14,970 nucleotides of DNA from an uncultured Collinsella sp. (lineage in GTDB: Bacteria; Actinomycetota; Coriobacteriia; Coriobacteriales; Coriobacteriaceae): positions 1-14,970 of the forward strand of contig CAUGVQ010000048.1 in the NCBI GenBank assembly GCA_959602875.1, read 5' to 3'. This document shows, piece by piece, positions 8,393 to 14,970 of this stretch; position 1 is the first letter of the stretch, and each line of letters begins with the position of its first letter. The position numbers were made by a program, and so were the translations under genes. Under the pieces are notes generated by a model, which was not told where the DNA came from, did not search any database, and saw nothing but the letters and a program-made list of their open reading frames with translations.

Positions 8393-11300
8393 TCAGGCGC
8401 AGACGGCGTGGAAGGCGCGTTCGAGCGCTTCCTCGTGGGTGGCGCCCGCGCGCTCGGCTTCGCTCGCGATGGCGACGGCGCGTTCATAGTCAACGGGGGC
8501 GACCACGGTGAAGTGCCTGGACTCCGCCGCAAAGCGGTAGAGGAGCTTGATACCGCGCGGGCTCTGGGTCCGCACCACGTGTTCCTCGATGAGCGCCCGG
8601 ATCTCGGCGAGCTCCGCGTCGGTGGGCGGTCGCAGTCGCACGAGCTCAGTGTTGCAGCGCTCCTTGAGCGTTCCCCGCTCGTCGTAGACGTAGGCCATGC
8701 CACCGGTCATACCTGCGGCGAAGTTCTGTCCAACCTCGCCGAGTACGAGCACGCGCCCGCCGGTCATGTACTCGCAGCCATGCGCGCCCACGCCCTCGAC
8801 CACCAGCGTGGCACCGGAGTTGCGCACGGCAAAGCGCTGGCCGGCGAGGCCGTTCACAAAGCCGCGGCCCGCCGTGGCGCCAAAGAAGGCGACGTTACCC
8901 ACGACGACGTTCTCGTCAAATTTGTACGTAGCGTTCTCCGGAGGCCGCACCGAGACGATACCGCCCGAGAGGCCCTTGCCAAAGTAGTCGTTCGCATCAC
9001 CGGTGACGTTCAAGGTGATGCCCGCAGGCAGAAACGCGCCAAAGCTCTGGCCGGCGGAACCGGTGCCGTCCACGGCGATCGACCCTTCAGGCAGGCCCTC
9101 GGGGTGGGCGTGCGTGACGGCGCTGCCGAGCATGGTGCCCACGCACCGGTTGACGTTGGAGATGTCAACCGAAAGGCGCACAGGGCGCAGGTGCTCGCGC
9201 GCGTCGGCCGTATACGGGGTCAGAAGCGTCGCGTCGAGCGTGCCCGCAAGGCCGGAGTCGGCGGCCATCTCGGGCAGGTAATGGGTGCCGTCGGCACCAG
9301 GGATATGCGCGCCGAAGGAGCAGCGCGCCGGCGCGAGCACGCACGAGAGGTCGAGCAGGTTCGCCCCGCGGTTACCCGGCACCTCCACCTGGCGCAGGCA
9401 CTCGGTATGGCCGACCATCTCGTCCACTGTGTGAAAGCCCAGGCGCGCCATGATTCCGCGCAGTTGCTCTGCCACAAAGAGCATGAAGTTCTCCACATGC
9501 TCGGGCTTGCCGGCAAACCCCTGACGCAGGCGGCAGTTCTGTGTGGCGATGCCCGCAGGGCACGTATCCTGGTGGCAGTCGCGCTGCATGAGGCAGCCCA
9601 TGGCGACAAGCGGCATGGTGGCAAAGCCAAACTCCTCGGCGCCGAGCAGACATGCCACGGCCACGTCGGTACCGTCCATGAGCTTGCCGTCCGCCTCGAG
9701 CACCACGCGCGAGCGGAGACCGTTCATGACGAGCGTCTGCTGCGTTTCGGCGAGGCCGAGCTCGAGCGGCAGGCCCGCATGCCAGATGGAGTCGCGCGGC
9801 GCCGCACCCGAGCCGCCGTTGTGGCCCGAGATCAAGATCTTGTTGGCGGCTCCCTTGGCAACGCCGGTGGCGATGGTTCCCACGCCCGCTTCCGAGACGA
9901 GCTTCACGCTGATGCGTGCCTTAGGGTTGGCGCATTTGAGGTCGAAGATAAGCTCGGCTAGGTCCTCAATGGAGTAGATGTCGTGGTGGGGCGGTGGGCT
10001 GATGAGGCCGATGCCCGGCGTCGAGCGGCGTACCTCGGCAACCCACGGGTAAACCTTCTTGCCCGGCAGATGCCCGCCCTCACCGGGCTTGGCGCCCTGA
10101 GCCATCTTGATTTGGATCTCGGTTGCCGACACGAGGTAGCGGCTCGTCACGCCAAAGCGTCCCGAGGCCACCTGTTTGATGGCGGAGTTCTTGGAGTCGC
10201 CGTTGGCAAGCGGCGTCTCGCGCCGCGGGTCCTCGCCGCCCTCTCCGGAGTTCGAGCGCCCGTGCAGGCGGTTCATGGCAATCGCCATGCACTCGTGAGC
10301 TTCTTTGCTGATAGAGCCAAACGACATGGCTCCCGTGTTGAAGCGACGCACGATGCTGCGCGCATCCTCCACCTCGTCGAGCGGCACGGGGGTGCGGCCG
10401 GCAGTATCGAAGTCGATGAGGTCACGCAGACGCACGGCACGACCAGGCCGCCTCAAAAGGTCGCTGTAGGTGAGGAATCGCCCGTAGTCGCCCTCGCGGC
10501 AGGCGCGCTGCAGCGTGTAGATGACCTGCGGGTCAATGAGATGGTCCTCGCCGGCGGGGCGCCACTTGGTGAGGCCGAGGGTGGGAAGCTGCCCCGGCGC
10601 GGGGCTGCGCAGCAGATTCTGCGCCGCGTCAAAGCGTTCCTCCAGCTTGCTTTGGAGGTCGTCGATGCCAAGGCCTCCCACACGGCTTACCGTACCGGTG
10701 AAGTAGCGGTTCACAAGCTGCTCGCTAAGGCCCACTGCCTCAAAGATTTGTGCGGAGTGGTAGCTCTGCGCCGTAGAGATGCCCATCTTGGACATGATCG
10801 CCACAATGCCCGCGCAAGCCGCGCGGTTGTAGTTGTCTATGGCCTCATCTGCCGTGAGAGCCCGTCCCTTTGCGTCGGTAAGCGCGCCCTCGTCTGCCAT
10901 GGCGCGAATCTGCTCGTGCGCGCGGTAGGGGAGGATGCCGCTTGCCGAGTAGCCCACGAGCGCGGCAAGGTCGTGCGCGGAGATGGCGTCGCCGCTCTCC
11001 ACCACGATGTCGGCGAAGGTGCGCACGCCCGCGCGCATGAGGTGGTTGTGGACGGCACCCACGGCAAGCAGCGACGGGATGGGAACCTCGTCGGCGCCCG
11101 CGCGATCAGAGAGGATAACGATATTGGTGCCCTCGCGTACGGAACGCTCGACCGCAGACGTCAGGTTCTCGAGTGCCCGCTCCAGGGCGCCCGCTCCTTC
11201 GTTGCGCCCAAAGACCGCGCGGAAGCGCTCGACGCGGAAGCCCACGCGGCTAATCGAGGCGATGCGCTCGAGCTCCTCCTCGGTCAGAAGCGGCTTGCGC

Positions 11301-13021
11301 AGGCGCACGAGTCGGCAGGTCGTGCGCGAATCCTCGAGCAGGTTGCCATGATTTCCCAGGTAGAGCACGGTCGAGGTGACAAAGCTCTCGCGCAGCGCGT
11401 CGATGGGCGGGTTGGTGACCTGCGCGAAGAGCTGGTAGAAGTAATCGAAAAACGAACGCGTTTTGGTGGAGAGGCAGGCGAGTGGCGCGTCGATGCCCAT
11501 GGAGGCGAGCGGTGTCTTTCCGGTCGTCGCCATGGGACGCACGACCTCCTCCACATCGTCCCAGTGGTAACCGAGCTTCACCGCGGCGACGGTCGGGGGG
11601 ACCTCCGCATCCTCATGGGGCAGCGCATCGGTGCCGCGATCGAGGTTGACGAGGTCGATCGTTTCCTCGGCAATCCAGTCGCGATAGGGCTTCTCCTTGG
11701 CAAACCGGCGCCGGAGCTCGTCGTTGTAGATGACGCGCCCTTGGGCAAAGTCCACCTCAAGCATCTCGCCGGGGCCAAGGCAGCCAGCGGTGAGGATGTT
11801 CTCGGGGTCTACATCGATGGTTCCCACCTCGCTCGAGAGCAGGAAGCGGTCATCGCGCGTCACATAGTAGCGTGCCGGGCGCAATCCATTGCGGTCGAGT
11901 GCGGCGCCGAGGGTGCGTCCGTCGGTAAAGGCAATCGCCGCCGGACCGTCCCAGGGTTCCATCAACATGGACTGGTAGGCGTCATAGGCGCGTCGCTCAT
12001 CGCTCAGCGCCTCGTTTCTGTCCCACGGCTCGGGCAGAAGCATCGACACGGCACGCGTGAGGGGCCTTCCGTTCATGACGAGAAACTCGAGCACATTGTC
12101 GAGAATTGCCGAGTCGGAGCCCTCGCGGTTGATGATGGGCAGCACCCGCTCGAGGTCGCCTCCAAGCACCGGCGAGTAGAGGTTGGGCTCGCGCGCACGG
12201 ATCCAGTTGACGTTGCCCTTCAGAGTGTTGATCTCGCCGTTGTGGATGATAAGGCGGTTGGGGTGGGCACGCTCCCAGCTCGGGGTGGTGTTGGTGGAGT
12301 AGCGCGAGTGCACGAGCGCCACGGCGGTCTTCACCGCGGCGTCGTTGAGGTCGCGGTAGAACCGGCGCATCTGGGTCGCCACGAGCATGCCCTTGTAGAC
12401 GATGGTGCGGCTTGACATGCTGCAGAGGTAGAAGATCTTATCGGCAAGCGCGTGCGACGCGGCGGCGCGCTTCTCGACGATGCGACGGCAAACGTAGAGC
12501 TTGCGTTCAAAGTCGTCACCGCGCTCGACCTCCTCGGGGCGGCCGAGGAACGCTTGCAGGATGGTGGGCATGCATGCCCGCGCCGTCTCGCCGAGGTCAT
12601 GCGGGTCCACGGGGACCTCGCGCCAAAAGAGCACGTGCACCCCGGCCTCGGCGCAGCCTTCTTCAAAGATGCTCCGTGCGTCCTCGACGCCCCGCTCGTC
12701 CTGCGGGAAGAAGGCCATGGCCACACCGTAGTCGCCTTCTTCGGGTAAGAGGTGGCCGCATTTTTGGGCCTCTTTGCGGAAGAAGTGGTGTGGTACCTGA
12801 AAGAGCACGCCCGCTCCGTCGCCGGTGTTCTTCTCAAGGCCGGTGCCGCCGCGGTGTTCGAGGTTCACGAGCACTGAGAGTGCGTCGTCGAGAATCTGGT
12901 GCGACTTGTCGCCGTTTATGCTGGCGAGCGCGCCGATGCCGCAGGCGTCGTGCTCGAACTCGGGTCGGTAGAGCGTGCGTTCCGACGATGCGGCTGCGGG
13001 TTCCGGTGCGAGGTAGGACAT
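8393..13021 (-). CDS. gltB: Glutamate synthase large (alpha) subunit
   Basis: A 1542-residue GltB, full family length. It hydrolyses glutamine and transfers the ammonia to 2-oxoglutarate, giving two glutamates with GltD. Domains in order: a 26-residue propeptide, then C27 in HDACGIG as the Ntn-type glutaminase nucleophile, with HNGEINTLKGNVNW (260-273) and the WDGPAAIAFTDG segment (357-368) in the same domain (to about 430); a central domain (about 480-780); the FMN/synthase barrel with NTGAMSFGSISKEAH (895-909), SNSGEGGEDPRR (923-934) and KMAQGAKPGEGGHLPGKK (972-989); the 3Fe-4S cysteines C1143, C1149, C1154 in C-x5-C-x4-C spacing; and the C-terminal GXGXG beta-helix (about 1310-1500) with repeated GG turns. 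The ATG at 13021 has GAAGGGG about six bases upstream. Its promoter lies in the divergent region carrying the second box array. All key residues checked are present. Confidence 0.96.
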   Translation of the reverse strand: MSYLAPEPAAASSERTLYRPEFEHDACGIGALASINGDKSHQILDDALSVLVNLEHRGGTGLEKNTGDGAGVLFQVPHHFFRKEAQKCGHLLPEEGDYGVAMAFFPQDERGVEDARSIFEEGCAEAGVHVLFWREVPVDPHDLGETARACMPTILQAFLGRPEEVERGDDFERKLYVCRRIVEKRAAASHALADKIFYLCSMSSRTIVYKGMLVATQMRRFYRDLNDAAVKTAVALVHSRYSTNTTPSWERAHPNRLIIHNGEINTLKGNVNWIRAREPNLYSPVLGGDLERVLPIINREGSDSAILDNVLEFLVMNGRPLTRAVSMLLPEPWDRNEALSDERRAYDAYQSMLMEPWDGPAAIAFTDGRTLGAALDRNGLRPARYYVTRDDRFLLSSEVGTIDVDPENILTAGCLGPGEMLEVDFAQGRVIYNDELRRRFAKEKPYRDWIAEETIDLVNLDRGTDALPHEDAEVPPTVAAVKLGYHWDDVEEVVRPMATTGKTPLASMGIDAPLACLSTKTRSFFDYFYQLFAQVTNPPIDALRESFVTSTVLYLGNHGNLLEDSRTTCRLVRLRKPLLTEEELERIASISRVGFRVERFRAVFGRNEGAGALERALENLTSAVERSVREGTNIVILSDRAGADEVPIPSLLAVGAVHNHLMRAGVRTFADIVVESGDAISAHDLAALVGYSASGILPYRAHEQIRAMADEGALTDAKGRALTADEAIDNYNRAACAGIVAIMSKMGISTAQSYHSAQIFEAVGLSEQLVNRYFTGTVSRVGGLGIDDLQSKLEERFDAAQNLLRSPAPGQLPTLGLTKWRPAGEDHLIDPQVIYTLQRACREGDYGRFLTYSDLLRRPGRAVRLRDLIDFDTAGRTPVPLDEVEDARSIVRRFNTGAMSFGSISKEAHECMAIAMNRLHGRSNSGEGGEDPRRETPLANGDSKNSAIKQVASGRFGVTSRYLVSATEIQIKMAQGAKPGEGGHLPGKKVYPWVAEVRRSTPGIGLISPPPHHDIYSIEDLAELIFDLKCANPKARISVKLVSEAGVGTIATGVAKGAANKILISGHNGGSGAAPRDSIWHAGLPLELGLAETQQTLVMNGLRSRVVLEADGKLMDGTDVAVACLLGAEEFGFATMPLVAMGCLMQRDCHQDTCPAGIATQNCRLRQGFAGKPEHVENFMLFVAEQLRGIMARLGFHTVDEMVGHTECLRQVEVPGNRGANLLDLSCVLAPARCSFGAHIPGADGTHYLPEMAADSGLAGTLDATLLTPYTADAREHLRPVRLSVDISNVNRCVGTMLGSAVTHAHPEGLPEGSIAVDGTGSAGQSFGAFLPAGITLNVTGDANDYFGKGLSGGIVSVRPPENATYKFDENVVVGNVAFFGATAGRGFVNGLAGQRFAVRNSGATLVVEGVGAHGCEYMTGGRVLVLGEVGQNFAAGMTGGMAYVYDERGTLKERCNTELVRLRPPTDAELAEIRALIEEHVVRTQSPRGIKLLYRFAAESRHFTVVAPVDYERAVAIASEAERAGATHEEALERAFHAVCA

Positions 13022-13048
13022 GGCATTCCCCTTCGTGTACGGGTGCAT

Positions 13049-13070
13049 CTCGCTCGCTATAGAGAGCGAG
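13049..13070. repeat. Inverted repeat in the gltB leader
   Basis: CTCGCTC (13049-13055) and GAGCGAG (13064-13070) are perfect complements around an eight-base loop, 28-49 bases upstream of the gltB ATG. It would form a hairpin in the gltB leader or serve as an operator. On the minus strand it contains TATAGC, but no -35 fits upstream. Confidence 0.4.
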
Positions 13071-13118
13071 AGTCCAGAATGTTCCTTGGGCATGGTAGGG
13101 GCGTCGCCGCGCGCACGT

Positions 13119-13194
13119 GTTACCCGTGTATTTCGAAACAGGAGGGTAACCGTGTCGTAACCCATCGCAAACGAGATGGAAACGCACCGCCAAC
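13119..13194. promoter_or_regulatory. Second phased GTnAC/GAAAC box array between gltB and the membrane-protein gene
   Basis: On the + strand GAAAC (13135), GTAAC (13146), GTAAC (13157), CAAAC (13168), GAAAC (13179) and weaker CCAAC (13190) are each separated by exactly six bases, the same 11-bp GlnR-type phasing seen before glnN. Back-to-back on the minus strand, facing gltB, GAAAT (13134-13130) and GTAAC (13123-13119) are also six bases apart. The arrangement suits a shared operator for two divergent units. The strongest boxes point toward the + strand gene at 13247. Confidence 0.72.
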
Positions 13195-13215
13195 ATAGCA
13201 GGCATGCTCTATGAT
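13187..13215 (+). promoter_or_regulatory. Candidate promoter for the two-membrane-segment protein
   Basis: TATGAT (13210-13215) matches the -10 consensus at 5/6. The -35 place (13187-13192, CCGCCA) is poor, as expected for an activator-dependent promoter. The GAAAC box centred on 13181 is 29 bp upstream of the first -10 base, the same distance as at glnN. The expected leader is about 25 bases. Confidence 0.42.
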
Positions 13216-13246
13216 GGTCTGAAGTCGCGACGCGATAGGAGAGCGC

Positions 13247-14086
13247 ATGCAATCGATTTTTGCGGATATGACCGCCGCGGAGGCTCTCGCTCATCACAGG
13301 AGAGCACTGTTGGTCCTTAGGGTGCAGCACATAGCGATGGTGCTCGTTCTTGGTGCCATGGCGCTCTTTGCTGTCGAGAGGGGAGTGCCCGCACTCTATC
13401 TGTTTGGCCTTGCGGGTATTGTCGCGACGTTTCTTCTCTTCTTCTACCGGCTCACGCAAACGGTGTCTCAGTTTCAAGACATTCTTTGGCAGGACGCGGA
13501 TGTAAGTAAATACCGCGCCGCCCTCGAGGTCTACTATGGGCAGACAAAGAACCGCTCCACGCGGAACATGCTCGAGCTGGAGCTCGCGTTTTGCGATTAC
13601 TTCGACGGGCTCGACGATGCGGCGCTTGAGCGCCTCACCCGGTTGACGTTCAAGGGGCGCAAGAGCACCCAGCGGCTCCGCTCGCTCAACCTGCAGGTGC
13701 TTCTCTATAACGCACAAGACGATAGCGTTCGCCGCGATGAGGCGCTCGACCGTATTCGCGCCATGGCGGCGCAGTACCGCGCCGGCTCCAAGATTGCGGT
13801 AACGGCGACCAATCTTGTACGCGATCTGGAGCTGAGGTGCAGGCCCGTTGAGCAGTGGACCGAGGAAGATGCGCGCTATATCCGCGAGCAGATGGGTCTT
13901 GCGGACAAGCGCCTGAACCGCATCGGCCTGCGCTTGCGCCTCGACGCCTATGCGCTTGCCCATGGCCGCCCGGCAGAGGCGGCACGCGACTTGGCCGCCC
14001 TCGGTGAGGAATCAATCGTGCCCAGGTACGAGACCATGCGCGTACAGCTTCTGCGCAAAGCAGAGCATCAAGCAAGCAACGATTAA
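13247..14086 (+). CDS. Unrecognised protein with two membrane segments and a helical cytoplasmic domain
   Basis: A 279-residue protein I do not recognise. It begins with a short basic stretch (HHRRA at 16-20), then two hydrophobic segments at about 25-43 (VLRVQHIAMVLVLGAMALFA region) and 47-66 (GLAGIVATFLLFF region) with a very short link, so both ends should face the same side, probably the cytoplasm. Residues about 70-279 are soluble, rich in Leu, Ala, Arg and Glu, and predicted helical, with units reminiscent of TPR helix pairs (about 84-135 and 215-255), but no clear repeat consensus or catalytic motif. The ATG has AGGAG five bases upstream. It is divergent from gltB across 225 bases holding the phased box array and a TATGAT -10, which suggests nitrogen-responsive expression. 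Candidate roles such as a membrane scaffold or sensor are speculation. Confidence 0.85.
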   Translation: MQSIFADMTAAEALAHHRRALLVLRVQHIAMVLVLGAMALFAVERGVPALYLFGLAGIVATFLLFFYRLTQTVSQFQDILWQDADVSKYRAALEVYYGQTKNRSTRNMLELELAFCDYFDGLDDAALERLTRLTFKGRKSTQRLRSLNLQVLLYNAQDDSVRRDEALDRIRAMAAQYRAGSKIAVTATNLVRDLELRCRPVEQWTEEDARYIREQMGLADKRLNRIGLRLRLDAYALAHGRPAEAARDLAALGEESIVPRYETMRVQLLRKAEHQASND

Positions 14087-14113
14087 GGTCTTGTTTTAGT
14101 ACGAGTGGACAAG

Positions 14114-14230
14114 CAGGCAGGGCTTCGCCCGTCCTCTTTCGCAAGTTCCGCACGAGCCGAAGGCGCCAGCGGCGCCTTCGAGCGAGTCAGGACTGCCCGA
14201 AGCGAAAGAGGCGGGCAAAGCCCCTGCCTG
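14114..14230. repeat. Large nested inverted repeat (117 nt)
   Basis: Outer arms 14114-14142 and 14202-14230 (29 bases each) pair almost throughout: CAGGCAGGG with CCCTGCCTG, a middle segment with one mismatch and single-base bulges, and CCTCTTTCGC with GCGAAAGAGG perfectly. The arms also contain local hairpins GGGCTTCGCCC and GGGCAAAGCCC. Inside is a perfect 10-bp hairpin, CGAAGGCGCC (14158-14167), AGC loop, GGCGCCTTCG (14171-14180). Weak complementarity continues outward from a T-rich stretch near 14094 to an A run at 14244. It starts 27 bases after a stop codon, so it may end that transcript, but no T run follows. A MITE/REP-like element or structured RNA are alternatives. Confidence 0.7.
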
Positions 14231-14243
14231 TTCGTGCGCACTG

Positions 14244-14294
14244 AAAAAATCTAAGTGCCGATTCATAAGATTTTTTGCTTATGAGTTGTATAAG
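14244..14294. promoter_or_regulatory. Overlapping AT-rich inverted repeats in the groES control region
   Basis: AAAAAATCT (14244-14252) mirrors AGATTTTTT (14268-14276). CATAAG (14264-14269) mirrors CTTATG (14278-14283) over eight bases. CTTAT (14278-14282) mirrors ATAAG (14290-14294) over seven bases. The last overlaps the candidate -35, so a repressor site is possible. The A/T-rich first pair could also be a weak bidirectional terminator. Confidence 0.4.
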
Positions 14295-14314
14295 TCTCGC
14301 AACGTGGGTACTAT
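14286..14314 (+). promoter_or_regulatory. Candidate groESL promoter
   Basis: TTGTAT (14286-14291), exactly 17 bp, then TACTAT (14309-14314), each with partial match to vegetative consensus. Start of transcription would be near 14321, leaving a leader of about 60 bases before groES. Confidence 0.42.
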
Positions 14315-14381
14315 TCACTGCGTACGTAAAAGCATGGATGCACGGCCGCGAGCCGGAGCACCAGCGAAGGAGGAATCTCAC

Positions 14382-14669
14382 ATGAGTCTCAAGCCGCTTG
14401 GAGATCGCGTTCTCGTCAAGCCCGATGCTGCTGAGCAGAAGACCGCCTCGGGTCTCTACATCGCCAGCAACGCCCAGGAGAAGCCGCAGCGCGGCACCGT
14501 CGTTGCCGTGGGCACCGGCAAGGTGAACGACAAGGGCGAGCGTATGCCCATCGACGTCAAGCCCGGTGACACCGTCATCTACGGCAAGTTCGGTGGCAAC
14601 GAGGTCAAGGTCGACGGTGAGGACTATCTCCTCATGCGCGCCGACGACATCTACGCAATCGTCGAGTAA
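14382..14669 (+). CDS. groES: Co-chaperonin GroES (HSP10)
   Basis: A 95-residue GroES, the normal length. It caps the GroEL ring as a heptameric lid in the cytoplasm. It opens with KPLGDRVLVKPD (4-15), the conserved first strands. The mobile loop that docks on GroEL lies at about 17-35 (QKTASGLYIAS), the roof hairpin near 45-55, and the end shows GDTVIYGKFGGNEVKVDGEDY followed by LLMRADDIYAIVE. The ATG is fixed by GAAGGAGG eight bases upstream; an in-frame TTG 32 codons earlier falls within the promoter and lacks a binding site. groEL follows after 55 bases, forming the usual groESL operon. Confidence 0.97.
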   Translation: MSLKPLGDRVLVKPDAAEQKTASGLYIASNAQEKPQRGTVVAVGTGKVNDKGERMPIDVKPGDTVIYGKFGGNEVKVDGEDYLLMRADDIYAIVE

Positions 14670-14724
14670 ACGCCAACCCGTTTCTCGCTCAGGTATCACA
14701 TTTCGGTAATGGAGGACAGATAAG

Positions 14725-14970
14725 ATGGCTAAGAACATCACGTTTGACACCGCTGCGCGCACCAAGCTTGCGCAGGGCGTGAACAAGCTGGCCGACGCGG
14801 TCACCGTCACCATGGGCCCCAAGGGCCGCTACGTTGCGCTCCAGCGCTCCTACGGCGCCCCCACCATCACCAACGATGGCGTGTCGGTTGCCAAGGAGAT
14901 CGAGCTCGAGGACAACATCGAGAACATGGGCGCCCAGCTGGTGAAGGAGGTCGCCACCAAGACCAACGAC
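14725..14970 (+). CDS. groEL: Chaperonin GroEL (HSP60), 3' end missing
   Basis: The first 82 codons of GroEL run off the window end. The ATG has GGAGG nine bases upstream and gives MAKNITFDTAARTK. Recognisable family stretches are GVNKLADAV (19-27), VTMGPKGR (30-37), the ATP-pocket start, and GAPTITNDGVSVAKEIELED followed by NMGAQLVKEVATKTND. The segment YVALQRSYGAP replaces the usual NVVLDKKFGAP, a variant I associate with Coriobacteriia from memory. With GroES it forms the ATP-driven folding chamber. Confidence 0.97.
   Translation, partial: MAKNITFDTAARTKLAQGVNKLADAVTVTMGPKGRYVALQRSYGAPTITNDGVSVAKEIELEDNIENMGAQLVKEVATKTND

Larger units (their letters stand above)
14087..14381. other. Intergenic region upstream of groES
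   Basis: No gene seen. It holds the nested inverted repeat at 14114-14230, then an AT-rich stretch with several short inverted repeats (14244-14294), a promoter candidate (14286-14314) and a leader of about 60 bases with the groES ribosome binding site. Neither a CIRCE (TTAGCACTC-N9-GAGTGCTAA) nor a HAIR (CTTGAGT-N7-ACTCAAG) element was found. Confidence 0.6.

Noticed and set aside
8296..8703. 136-residue N-terminal extension of the gltD frame
   Set aside because: It overlaps the end of gltB in another frame; the ATG at 8295 has a ribosome binding site and gives the normal GltD N-terminus.
9983..12415. 810-codon open frame on the + strand inside gltB, and a 579-codon one at 8222-9961
   Set aside because: Both are antisense to gltB/gltD, whose family motifs are intact. 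The composition (rich in R, H, A, V, D) is the usual shadow of GC-rich codon bias, with no credible start signals.
13119..13194. PhoP-type box instead of GlnR-type
   Set aside because: The spacing is also 11 bp, but the repeated core is GTAAC/GAAAC rather than GTTCACC, so a phosphate regulator fits less well. It is not fully excluded.
13022..13963. 314-residue N-terminal extension of the gltB frame
   Set aside because: It is antisense to the membrane-protein gene and the box array. The ATG at 13021 leaves a 26-residue propeptide before C27, consistent with GltB maturation.
14286..14381. TTG start extending groES by 32 residues
   Set aside because: GroES is about 95 residues; the ATG at 14382 has GAAGGAGG upstream, and the extension covers the promoter.

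Overview
The window looks like chromosomal DNA from a high-GC actinobacterium, most likely of the class Coriobacteriia (Collinsella/Olsenella/Atopobium relatives). The clues are the strong G/C third-position bias, strong AGGAGG-type ribosome binding sites, a type III glutamine synthetase beside a classical two-subunit glutamate synthase, and the N-terminus of the GroEL partial. The lineage rests on remembered family features, not on a search.

Layout. 1-1283 (+): 3' part of a beta-propeller (WD40-like) protein that starts before the window. 1306-2526 (-): M20 amidohydrolase. 2527-2845: divergent control region with a phased array of GTnAC/GAAAC boxes, a promoter and a leader that can fold into three hairpins. 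2846-4936 (+): glutamine synthetase III. 4937-5256: convergent intergenic region with a hairpin repeat. 5257-6396 (-): one AbiEi-like winged-helix plus DUF559-type nuclease protein. 6397-6771: intergenic region with a second copy of the same repeat. 6772-8295 and 8393-13021 (-): gltD and gltB. 13022-13246: divergent control region with a second phased box array. 13247-14086 (+): unrecognised protein with two membrane segments. 14087-14381: a large nested inverted repeat, then the groES control region. 14382-14669 (+): groES. 14725-14970 (+): groEL, cut by the window end.

The core is an ammonium-assimilation cluster. GlnN makes glutamine from glutamate and ammonia, and GltBD returns glutamate from glutamine and 2-oxoglutarate. 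The M20 hydrolase could feed in amino acids from N-acyl or peptide-like substrates. The two box arrays follow the GTnAC-n6-GAAAC pattern of actinobacterial GlnR sites. In both, a GAAAC box is centred 29 bp upstream of the first base of a plausible -10 on the + strand. This links glnN, the unknown membrane protein at 13247, and probably gltBD and the M20 gene into one nitrogen regulon.

The main candidates for something undescribed are the membrane protein as a nitrogen-regulon member, the structured glnN leader, and a 54-nt hairpin repeat family. The two repeat copies differ by paired compensatory substitutions and flank the AbiEi/DUF559 gene. No tRNA, rRNA, CRISPR array or transposase was seen.
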